Assembly: GCA_008694505.1 (NCBI GenBank)
Contig: VZDJ01000056.1
Coordinates: 4,653,205-4,717,204, forward strand
Direction: 5' to 3'
DNA length: 64,000 nucleotides
Source of the DNA: Cyanoderma ruficeps
Lineage: Eukaryota > Chordata > Aves > Passeriformes > Timaliidae
Below, piece by piece: positions 53,457-64,000 of this stretch. Made by a program: the position numbers and the translations under genes. The notes under the pieces were generated by a model. It was not told the DNA's origin. It saw only the letters and a list, made by a program, of their open reading frames with translations, and did not search any database. The stretch's first letter is position 1. Every line of letters begins with the position of its first letter.

Positions 53457-55652
53457 GGTGAGATCCAAAGCAAAGGCATTCAGTAGCTCCCTTTCATTTG
53501 GACTAAATGTAGGAAGCAGTTGTAAAGTAGAACAATTGAAGCAGTACTGATGCATCCACCCAAACAAAAACCTGGGGGAAAGCTAGGAATCAGCCTATAT
53601 GGACAGGAATGTTTTGCTTGATACTAATGTCGACATGTATGCATGTAGAAAGCAGAAAGAACAGAAACGCCTTAAACCTTTTAAGTTATAACATCCCAAA
53701 AGTTATGCATTAAGAACAGAACTAGTAATTTGCCCTGTGAGACCAGAAACAGAGCCTTTGACTAAAGCCCTAATCAAGAAAGGCTTGGCTTTGCAGAAAA
53801 GTCGTCCTGTTATCTGCTGTCTAACGTGTCTGGAGAAATGGGTCACAGGGTGCTTTCCTCGTGAATAAACTCGATGGCTGCAGAGAAATCCAGTCTGGCC
53901 CATCAGCTTCTCCTCCCTGAGGAAACAGTCTGCTAAACTCCAGGTGCTGGCTACCTTCTCAGCACTTCTTCTGATTTATGCCTCTAGCTAATGTTACGCC
54001 CAGGCATTGTGTTTAAGTACCTCACTAATGACAACTTCATGACATAAAGGAGAAAACTATATTTTTACAAGTAATTTCCTTGTGTTTTTGTAGCAAGTTG
54101 TTATGGATGCTAGTGCAGAACATCACCTTTGTGCATAAATGCAAGTTACAGGGTGATGGTGTCTTTTAAAATGTAGGGGGTTTATCTACCAGGCCCAGGC
54201 AAGCACTGGTCCTACTGAGCTCATTGGCAAATCTGCTGCTTCCTGTATGCCCTGGGTCAGAACTGTGCTTGTGAATCCCATCACACAAACAAGCTTTGCA
54301 AAATAACAACATAAGGCTGGCAGCTCAGGGGCACCATAAGGCCAATGGGGGCAGAAGGCTTTATTTCATTTCTGAAGACATCATCCTGTCTCCTTCTTTC
54401 TGCTTCCATTCTTTTTCTTTCTGCCCAGAACCTTTCTGTCCATTTATTCTGCATTCTCCCCCATCTATTTCTCTGCTGTCATCTGTCAATACTTTCTTGT
54501 CCCACCCTCTCATTTTGCTGTCTCTTTTTTTAAAGAAGCAGTAATTCAAGGGTAAAAAGACAATAAAGAAAAAGGAAAGAGGCATGGAAAAAAGCTAAAG
54601 ATTGCTCCCACTGCAGTTTATATGCTCACTTCTATGGCTCCCTCTGAATCCTACAACATTTTCTATCCACCAAGGAGTCACAGTAAAATATAACCTCTGA
54701 TTATGGGGTGAAAAAAGCAAGTGGCACAGAAAACTTGGTAATTCTCATCTAAGGGCTGCAAGTATGTATTGGCAGCAGGACTGCAGTGACAGAGTCTGTG
54801 ATTTAGGGTCCTTACCAGAATCTACACTGGTGTTAAACCAACTAATAAAGAGTTGCAACAGAGATGTGCTAATTATATTTTTCCACTTGAGTGTGTACCG
54901 AACATTGTAAACTATCATTTAGTGCCATTATTTTAATGATATATTATGTTGATAATACAATCTGGGTTAATTCCCAAAAGCGAAATCTAGGGGAAAAAAT
55001 GCTTCTCTGATATTTTTAAAATGCAGTTTCTCATTAACCCTAAACCAGAAACTACTATAGACCCAGCTCCAGTGAAAGCATTCATTTACCATCAAAGATA
55101 GCAAATATAATTATTATGGAAACAGTTGTCACAAAGCAATTGTTATCTCTCTTATTTTAGTAGGGGGAAAAAAACCCCAAAAGATAAAACCAGAATTTTA
55201 TCTAGTAAGGCCCATAATTAAGTGCCTCTATTAAAAGGATGTCTCATGTTTTGCTGAGAGAGAGCAAACAGTCAGCGGTGTATTCAGCACTGACACAGAA
55301 GCAGAAAATAGATGTATGCCCATCCCAGAGGTATGAGGATATCAAAGTGTAACAAAGTGAAAGCAAAATACATAGTTCTAATCATTCTTGTTCCCCATTG
55401 TTTTAAGCAGTATAAGACACTCCATACTTTAAATAGCATTTTTCTCCCCAGCCTATTAGCTTGTAATTAGCAATAATCACTACCTCTGAAATTCCACCTG
55501 GATCAAGAGATAGGTCTTTTCTTACATATTTAGGCAATGACTCCAACCCAACCCTGGGTGTTTAGGACAGCTCACACAGCTATTTGTTTACTTTTTTATG
55601 CCTCATTGCCAGGTATCCCTGGATCACTGCAGAAGCAAGGAGTCATCTGTGG

Positions 55653-55672
55653 CCTCCCTGACCTCCCTGACC
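55653..55672. repeat. 10-bp tandem duplication
   Basis: CCTCCCTGAC is followed directly by a second near-identical copy. Confidence 0.75.
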
Positions 55673-57130
55673 ATCAAGTATTTCACTAATTGTCCAAAGA
55701 CAAGATGAAGTGTTTATTAGCCTATCAGAATCACATTTTCTTCAGGCAAGTAGTTTTACTTACCTTGGTCTTACGTATTAATACATAAAACCATCGATAC
55801 TGGATATTAACCATTAATACTGGTTAATATCCTCATATCTCTCTAAGAGAAATTTAAAAATTGTATGTAAGACTTAAGCTTGAAAGTCACTACAAAAAAA
55901 CAACCAAATAAACCCATATGTGTGTTTGAATGGTCCTCTAGACATATGTATAATACCAAGACCCTGGTGTTTTCTTCCCCAACAGTCAGAAAAGACCACC
56001 CCGATTAACAGGGATCTGCTAGTACAGGCTATGCCAACAACAGAAATGAATGAAGTCTGAGATCTTTGGCATCCTCCTCTGTGTCCTGCAGAGGCAGCTG
56101 TGGGAACACTGATCTTCTGCAGATTGGCAGAATAATCTCTCTGCTGAACCCCACACACCTTTCGTGCCAACTACTTGTTAACAGAGCCCAAACAGATTCA
56201 TTCAGTGTTTATCAAACCATGGAAAAACAATGGTTTACCCCAGAGAGAGGCAGAAGATTTCAAAAGGATCACAAAGCACTGACATTAACCGCCGCTGGCA
56301 GAGCTCTCAGGGACAGAGAATGACTCTCTGCTGCTGAAGCCACTAATCACTGGGTGCAGGTTCTCGTCCCCAGCCCCGGAGGAACAGCTGCTCCCTGCCT
56401 TTACAAGCAGCCAAAACAGTCTGAAAAACAATGGATTTTAGAAATTCAATACATTGGAGAGTGATTAAGGCATTTCGTCATTGCATCAAAGGCAGAGCTT
56501 GATTCTCACTTCAGTCTGTCATGAGCTGACCAAAGTAAAAATAGAACCTCATCAAGGAGAGAGGCAATCCAAATCCCTTTGATTTATCCTGTGCTGTCCT
56601 ATTTTTACTTAAAATCTACCCCAGCATTGGGAAGATGTGAGAACTTGCAGGTTACACAACCCTGTGTTTTCACAGTGTTGTTGGGTGTTGTGATGGCTAT
56701 AATTGTGATACACTGAGAATGTTTGCAGCCTTCTACAGATCTCACACTCACACTTCTGCCCAACTGGTGTGATGTGCTTGTGTTATAACAGTTCAATGTG
56801 TTGTAACCAAAAGCTGTTGAGAATGCTGGTTCAAATGATTTCTCTCCAAACACTGCCCTTTGTTTAGGTCTTTACATGTAGCAGTGAGTAGGGGATGGAC
56901 ACTTTGTGCTATTCACAGCCTGGTTCCCCATGGTGACACTGGGAAAACCATCTCATCTGTGTCTCAGCATCCTCAGCTGTCAGTCTGAAACACAGTGCCC
57001 TGCTCACAAGGCCGAGTGATCATGAGGCTTTGGAAATGAAGGACCAGGTGGGTGGCACCTTTCTACAGATAAATTAACTATGTAAATCAGGTAGAGGTTT
57101 ATGATAGATTAGGTATTTCAGGAAACCCAA

Positions 57131-57149
57131 TGATCCTGGTGATCCTGGT
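57131..57149. repeat. 9-bp tandem duplication
   Basis: TGATCCTGG occurs twice in a row. This is a small tandem duplication with no other feature. Confidence 0.8.
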
Positions 57150-58719
57150 CATACCACAGAGCAGTCAGCTGTATTTTCCATCAATTTATTCATCAATGCA
57201 TGAATAAAAAGAAAATGTTTCCCAGCAGCTGCACTCAGAACAGCAAATATTCTTAGAAGATCCTGACTGTTATGTCCAAACCACGCTGAGTCTGGAGAGG
57301 AACTAACAACAAATGAAATCCCTCAAAGTGAGCCATCCCTTTTCCAACTCAAAACACTGGTGGACTCACATGTGTTGCCTGGGGGATGAAGCAGGGGGAT
57401 TTGTTTTAAGTTCTCTTGATTTGTCTGAATGTTTTCTCCCCTCAGACTCTCTGACGCCTGGGGAAGATTCTGTCAGGTATGTAATCAAGCCCAAGGGGGA
57501 ATCAAATGGTTCCACTTACAAAGTCATCAGTGGTCCCTACAAAGCTCAAGGGGCTCATGGTTTCTGACACTGGTAAGATAAATCGTAAAGGGCTATAAAA
57601 TAAAGGAAATAGAGGCAAGAAAAGTTGGAAGACTTGATTGAAAAGGCCTACTGGACGCACCCCACTTTTTGCAGCAAACTCAGCAGTCTCTGGTGAGATT
57701 TGTTGTAAGACAAGAGCCATGGGATGTGAACCATTAGTCCTTTGCAGTTTTTCCAATCTGCACCACATGCATCACCTCAACGTTCCAGCTCCAGACAAGT
57801 TGGTGTAATTTTCTCAACAGTTTCTCTGCAAAGCACCAGGAGAATAGGCATAACCTATTAGAAAGGGCTGACAATAAATCCCTTATCTTTATTAAGATTC
57901 AAATCTTGCTCCACCCAACACTTATCAAATCTATTGATGTCAAAGTAAACAAAACTCTGTATAGATTGGCTGTATATGAATCTTGAGCTTAATCTAAGTG
58001 TGCAGGTATCATGATTTAAGCAGTAGAAAATTGAACCATCACGACAGGCTAGGAAATCATACAGAAGAATTTGCGTTCAATCAAAATGTTTGCTATGTAT
58101 GTTATTTGCTATATTGTGACCTTACATTATTTCTGTAAATTAATTTTAACCCCTCACGAATCACACAACTAAAGAACTGTGAAACATTTGTGCATGAGAA
58201 TCTAGGAAAAAAAAATAATGATGAGTTGATTCACAATTTGTTGTGGGAAAAAAAAATTGCTATCCACTTGAAGCCATCACTGGAGAAACTGCTTTTTCAA
58301 TCTGTTACATCTCAGGCATACTAAGTACACTCTAATGAGTTAAAAAATGTGTAATGACACTGTTAATTCTATGGCTAGCTTCGAATCAAGACTTTTTCTT
58401 TTCTTCAAAGGAAAATAGGATTATTAAGTGCACTAGGAGAATTTCCTTAACATGATTGATAGGAAGAAAGAGTAATCACCTTTGAAGTGCCACTACGTAT
58501 AATACCTCTCTAGTGTTCTCTTTCTCCTCCTGACATCCGTGAGTAATTGAAAGTAAAGAAGCTGCTTAGTGTGATCAATGAAGCCCAGATGACAGCCTGT
58601 TCCACAGCACCTTCCAGCACTGCTGGGTGACAACAGCGTCATCTTTGATACTTTAGGGTTGACACAGGGCAACGCATTTTTGAAGTGCCCGACTCCCGTT
58701 TGGCAGGAATCACACTGCC

Positions 58720-59035
58720 ACCATCACTAATGACTTGTATGAGGTGCTCCTCCGTCAGCACCGAGGGCCTCTCACTTTGCAGGAGATAATGCTGGAAGCC
58801 AGGCTGGAAACTGGGCCAGGCACTGGCTGGGTCTGGACTCAGTCTTATAAAAGCAGGACTGTGCTGCAGAGAAGCCTCAGGATTGTGGCTGTTGGGTGCC
58901 CCTGTCTGCAGCACATCACAGACATCACCTGACACCACACAGGGGAACAGCTCTGGCAACACAGGGAAGTACAGACCAGGGCAGGGCAGGGCAGCAGCAG
59001 GTACTGCCATGGCCCCCAGCGTGTCACACAGACCA
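58720..59035. other. GC-rich block in intron 5
   Basis: This is a GC-rich patch with GGGCA repeats. The minus-strand open frame across it (58639-59097, 152 codons) has low-complexity composition, with no recognisable domain and no good splice context. I treat it as non-coding. Confidence 0.45.
58977..58998. repeat. GGGCA pentamer repeat
   Basis: Three AGGGC-type pentamers run into a CAGCAG tail within a GC-rich block. Confidence 0.8.
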
Positions 59036-61416
59036 AGAGGCATTTTTCTGTTAGTCACAAATTTCAGGAATCGGAAAACGAAACAGAATTGCTGCACCTA
59101 AGTAGACCGTGGTTGACTCACCGCAGGTTTCTGGGAGAATAAATTATTTTAAAAAATACCTGTTTGGATTGCTTCACATTTTTCCATGTAACACTGTTTT
59201 GGTCTTAGCAGCTTAGATATTTGTAATGAATCAATTTACCATTATATAAGGAAGTAGCGAGCAACTATCGCTTGCTCTATTGTCTCTGTTTTACTGAGTT
59301 CTTTGCAAAACATCACGCTGGTCTGAGCTGACTTCTCTGAGAAAAAAATCACATAAAAGATAACCTAAAAATCATGAAAATGTGTACAAATTTGGCTTCT
59401 ATCCTGAGCACCAGGATAAAAAAAAATAAAAATCTGCAACATACAGAGCATCTCTGAAAACATAAAACTAAATGCAATTTTATTGACGTTTCAACAGCTC
59501 AGATGAGTTCTATTGTTTCACAGTCCCAGGCATTGAAATTGGAGGTGGTACACCAAGGTTAAATCACAGTAGTGACAGTTTCTTGTGTCAGACACCTGTC
59601 AAAGTGTAATAAGAAATCTGTGAAAAGAAATAAGATGCCAAAAGCACATCACAACAGGGTTTTTTCATTTTCATACTTCATGATTCATAAGTCACAGAAA
59701 CTGTATACCTATGAAAAGAAGGTGGCAGCTACTCGCAAATAGTTCCTGTTTGGCAGAAAATTAGACTGGGTCAAACTGTAAAGACAGGTCCTGCCCAGCC
59801 ATGGAATAATTTACACAGGGCAGTGGGAAGGAGACAATTTGTGCTTCACCTGGTAGGCCTGGCAGAGGAGCAGAGATGGCTGGAGTGTGGCCAAATCAAC
59901 ATCCCCACTCACACCCCACATCTGCAGGGCCTGCAGATTCTCCATGGGGTCTCCCTCACACCTATTTTCCATGGGCTCGCACCAGAAACCAAAACTCCCT
60001 TTTCTTTGCAAAAAAACCCAGTGAGTGTCAGACACACTGACACCAAACAATGAAATCATTTCAGAAAAATCAAAGCCATCAAATCTGAGTCACGCCAACA
60101 TGCTCAAAAAAATCTTTAGTTAATGCACTTTACAGGAGACCTATCAAAGGGACTGAGGAAAATGGAGCAATCACCAAGATGGATGATTGAAAATCTCTAG
60201 ATGGGTCCATGACCACAGGAAGGAAAGAGGTGCACGGGTGTAGCACTGGCTCCTTTTTGTAAAAAGGGATTATTAAAATACCTGTTCTTTGAAATTAAAG
60301 GGAAGACTTTCACACAGATGGGCTGTCTGAATGTTATTCAAGTTATCAAATGAGGCAGTCACAGGATAACTTAGGTACCATGCACACCTCTGAGCTTGCA
60401 AGCCTGCTTAAACAAATTCTAGCTTTACAGCAATAAGCAACCTTCAGTAAATCTCCTCTTCTCCCTTACATTACCTTTATTCATATGAGAAAACTAATGG
60501 AGACAGTGGCCAAACTCATGCATACATTAGGGAGAGGCAATATTCATCTCCATGTAAAGATGTCTTAACTTTCAGAGTCTGGGCAGCTTTTTCTGGTTTG
60601 TTTTTAAATAGCCCTACTCTGCAATATAGGCCAGTGCTGCATTTGCTTGAAAGTCTGCTTCTTGAAGCTGATTTCTTTAAAACTGTGAATGATACAGTCT
60701 GTTCTGAACTACCTATGCAGAGCTTTGGCAGCAACACTCTTACTGGCAGGAAGGGGAGTTTACAGCTGCAGCTTTGCAAGAAACAAATAACATTTTCCTC
60801 TGACTATTGATTGCCATCTATTTTTATGACACATCTGTGACTTTCAGTGACTTACACAAGTGTTCTGCATTAATAATATATCTGCTCCAGTTATTTATAT
60901 ATTTACTTGGTAAATTAAAAAATACATACTAATAAAACAAGTGTAAGGTTCTCCAGAGAGGAAAATATTAAATGACTGCTTTTATAGGAAAGGCCGCAGA
61001 GCAACACCCACCGAGAGACCAATTTATTATTTGTAGGTACACATGCAGGCATGTCACATATATCAATGTATATACATGTCCCCTGCCTTTTCTTCCCTCC
61101 TTTTTAGGTGGTTCAGTGACCTGCCACCCCCTCCCTTGCCAGAAGGGCCAGCAGCCGGGCTCAGCACCATTGGTCCCTTCAGGGGGCCCAGAAGATGAGA
61201 TCCCAGGCCTTAGCCCTGACCTTTACCACAAGCAATGTGAAAGGGACAAGGTTAGCAACAGTGGTCATTTCCCTGCAGCTCTTCATGCCTGTGATGTTAG
61301 CAGGACTAGAGAGACCTGCCACAGAATAAATATTGCTATTTACTTTTTATTTTCCTGGCAATTTCTAAACATCTAAAAAAATAATTAAAAAAAAAGAGTC
61401 TCACTCAGCTGGATGT

Positions 61417-61429
61417 GCACACACACACG
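61417..61429. repeat. CA dinucleotide run
   Basis: About six CA units form a short simple repeat. Confidence 0.8.
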
Positions 61430-64000
61430 AAGTCTCTGACACTCCAGAGGTGTACTGTGCTGCTTCTCTAATGGTAGCTGCAACACATAGAAATATCCTT
61501 TAATCAGATTTATCTTAAAATCATCTTCCTGTGCTCTGCACTTTGTAATTATAACATGCTAGCCAGAAGGAAACGTTAGGTTTACTAGCATCCACAACAT
61601 CTTTGAGCAGAAATTTATAGAGAAAAGGTAATTTTAAACTGAAATCCATTCTCTAGAGTCCTGCAGAACATAAGTGGAAGTGCAAAGAGAATAGCCAGAA
61701 CTAGTCACACAGACTGCTAATGTCAAAGATGATGAAAATACAAAGCCGTGTATTCCAGTTCTAGAGGAAGAAAGATTCTGCCTCAGCCTGCCAGCTAACC
61801 CTGGACAAAATTCCTCTCTTTGCACCTCCCATTGCAGAGAGATTCCTTATCTCCCCCTTTCTGCTCACGTGGATTTCCTTTTTTAAAAAAGTACTTTAAA
61901 ATCTCCTGACCATTTTGAGGCTGTCTTTGTGAGGCTGGGGATCCACATAATGGGTTGTAATCCGCCCGGAAAGTCCCTTGATCCAGGTCACCACGCTGTG
62001 CCACCACAGCACAATGGGTGGCGTGCAGTGGAGGGCAGGAACCAGGGCAACATCAAGGACAGAAACCATTAAGCTGCAACTGAATGTGAAACCACAGCCC
62101 AGCTGAAATAAATGGGGCATATTTCCTGTAAAACCGTGAAGCAAAAGAGTTCAGCAGCCGAGCTGCCAAGAAGAAAGAGCAGGAGTCAAAGGCACTGTAG
62201 CATTATATGTGTATCTGAGTTGGTTTATATGCTTGTAAAACTGCCCACTTTTTTTCACCTCTAAAATCAGTCTCTTAAGAGAAGCCTCCTCATACTGGGT
62301 GACCTCAATAGTCTTACAGGAAATGCTTTCACCTGGTGGAAGTGCCCTTGTGTGCCCACTGGCAATGGAAAAAGCATTCTGGACTGAGGTTCTTTAACTC
62401 CATGGCCACTGCCAAACCAGATGAACCCCGAGCCTAAACATCTTCTTCCATATTCAGAGAGATGTTTCTTGTGATGCTATGGAAACCAGTGCTTTCCTCT
62501 ACAGAGACTCAAAGCTGCATCAAATATATTCTTTCACCAACTTTCCCTCTTTACATGTTACGACCACTAGGAAAATAGATGCTGGCAGGCTTTGCTCTTG
62601 ACCTCAGTTCAAGCTCCCTGTGTTTTTCTATTAATCCCAAACAAAGAGGTAAATGCTAAGGGTGGCTTACAAAACACTAAGGTCTAGGGAAAGAGTGAGG
62701 AAAAATGCTTATATGACTATCCTGCACTCCAGTTAAGGCAAGGGACTAGGATAGAGGTTGCACTTAGCATGTTATAAATCTGGAAGTTTCAGTTTTAAAT
62801 CCCAAGGCAACTGCTGCTCAGCCAACCCTTCTCTTACCAGCCTTTAACAACTGCACCTCATCCTTGGTCCTTGATAACACACAGCTATGCAAAACCAGAA
62901 GCTGCTGAAACTCAGTCACTGAGTTTCATAAAACAGATATTTAATGCAGGACACTTCAAAGATGTTAACAACAAAAGGAGCAGGGGTCAGTACACCTTAG
63001 GTCCTTCAGTTTTAGCTTCTGGTTTTGAAATACATCTGCTTTTCTAATTGGATAAGGGTCAGCTGTTATTTTCTTAATTGTTTTACATATATCTATTCAC
63101 TCCAAACAGATTAGGACGAGAAAATGGATCACACACCTACAGCTTCTGAACAGGCAGTACCTACCTGAGTATTATTTGCATGCATGCCATGCTGCACTGA
63201 AATCAAATGCATGTTCCATGGCATGTAAACTAAATCACTACAACAGAAGGAAAAAAAAGAGCTAATTAAAACGTAAAGGTGAAAGACAAAATAAACAGAA
63301 CAAGCAATGAGCCAGATGACAGTGCTCTTTAGGTCATTACAAGGAGACTGCCTCTCCATAGTGCTTGGCAGAAGCAACTATCTCTGATAGAGAGGTTTCT
63401 GTTGTTCTCTGTAAAGGCTTTTGCTTTTATTGGAATTAATTTCACTTTTCAAATGGACAATACATGGGTCAAATCCATTTTGGACCACTCATATAGCTTG
63501 TCTCATTGAATGTTACGGGCAGAACAGTCTCATGCTCCATCTTCCATGAGTGCTACTCACTGTTGCAACAGTTGGATTTTCCCTTTAGTTCTGGGATAAA
63601 TTGCTTTCAGGAATATTCCCGCTTTTACTGAAAGCACAAATCTTTTTTTTTTTAATCTTCCTGATTGATAAGAAAAGCCTGAAATGTATTTCAATGCACC
63701 CAAAATGTTCACAAACTGAAACACAAGCAACAGTAAGTCCAAGGTTAGTTCTTATCTTTCCTCTGAATCTCTTTATTAAGTCAATTTTAGAATTTTCAAA
63801 GGCAAACCCATGCTTCCTAGAACCTGAAGGTTGTCATCCCCACTACTAAGCCCATTTCATAAAGGCTTAAGGGAAACTCCTCTTTTGCGAGGGAATTTTC
63901 ATGTTTGAGCTAAGGACGTTCTGTGACCAGGACAAGACATATCTCTACTTAACTTGAACCCCAAACAACTACAGTATACTTCATGTTCTTGCTTATCTCC

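Larger units (their letters stand above)
1..64000 (-). other. FHIT: FHIT gene body, internal part (exons 6-7 and flanking introns)
   Basis: The whole window appears to lie inside one minus-strand transcription unit, FHIT. Two consecutive coding exons at 8535-8680 and 7621-7650 give residues 35-83 and 84-93 of the 147-residue family in the right order, phase and orientation. FHIT is a homodimeric HIT-superfamily hydrolase that cleaves Ap3A to AMP and ADP, and it is a tumour suppressor in mammals. The active-site HVHVH exon and the initiator exon are not visible, so transcription enters from beyond 64000 and leaves below 1. That fits the very large introns known for this gene. That the outer parts of the window belong to the same gene is inferred from this geometry and from the absence of any other gene. 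Confidence 0.9.
53457..64000 (-). other. FHIT: FHIT intron 5, segment 5 (to window edge)
   Basis: This is intronic DNA after the LTR/CR1 pair. It contains a 10-bp duplication at 55653-55672, a 9-bp duplication at 57131-57149, a GC-rich block at 58720-59035 with GGGCA repeats, a 9-nt splice-flanked segment at 59122-59130, a CA run at 61417-61429, and a 32-nt splice-flanked segment at 63165-63196. Exon 5 was not found, so the intron continues past the right edge. Confidence 0.7.

Noticed and set aside
58639..59097. A 152-codon minus-strand open frame, the longest in the window.
   Set aside because: It lies in a GC-rich, stop-poor block with frames open on both strands, and resembles no protein family I know.
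1..64000. A bacterial, phage or CRISPR-type system.
   Set aside because: There are no long packed ORFs, no spaced direct-repeat array and no ribosome-binding-site pattern. The exons, CR1 and intron structure are vertebrate.

Overview
The window is vertebrate nuclear DNA, almost certainly from a bird and probably a songbird. It is AT-rich and non-coding over nearly its whole length. It carries the 3' end of a CR1 LINE with the bird-type terminus, next to a sequence that resembles a passerine endogenous-retrovirus LTR. It has no long open reading frame and nothing prokaryotic.

The only gene I can support is FHIT (fragile histidine triad, diadenosine triphosphate hydrolase) on the minus strand. 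Two adjacent coding exons are unmistakable. The exon at 8535-8680 (146 nt) encodes residues 35-83 of the family and includes [12 protein letters not shown] and VVEKHF. The exon at 7621-7650 (30 nt) encodes exactly DGPEAGQTVK, residues 84-93. By human numbering these are exons 6 and 7. The HVHVH catalytic exon (exon 8) should lie to the left of the window, and the start-codon exon (exon 5) to the right. I found neither inside.

Layout, left to right on the plus strand (the gene reads right to left): 1-7620 is part of intron 7; 7621-7650 is exon 7; 7651-8534 is the whole of intron 6 (884 nt); 8535-8680 is exon 6; 8681-64000 is at least 55 kb of intron 5. In the human gene, introns 4 and 5 are the core of the common fragile site FRA3B, so this is the avian counterpart of that region.

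The introns hold short simple repeats, a 15-bp minisatellite (24513-24565), several GC-rich blocks in AT-rich DNA, one LTR plus CR1 pair (52635-53456), and a few AT-rich stretches dense in TAATTA cores that could be conserved non-coding elements. Several splice-site-flanked pseudo-exon candidates are listed as findings. The best are an in-frame alternative last exon at 3596-3772 and a 116-nt exon-like segment at 11200-11315. I saw no second gene, RNA gene, CRISPR array or novel multi-gene system.
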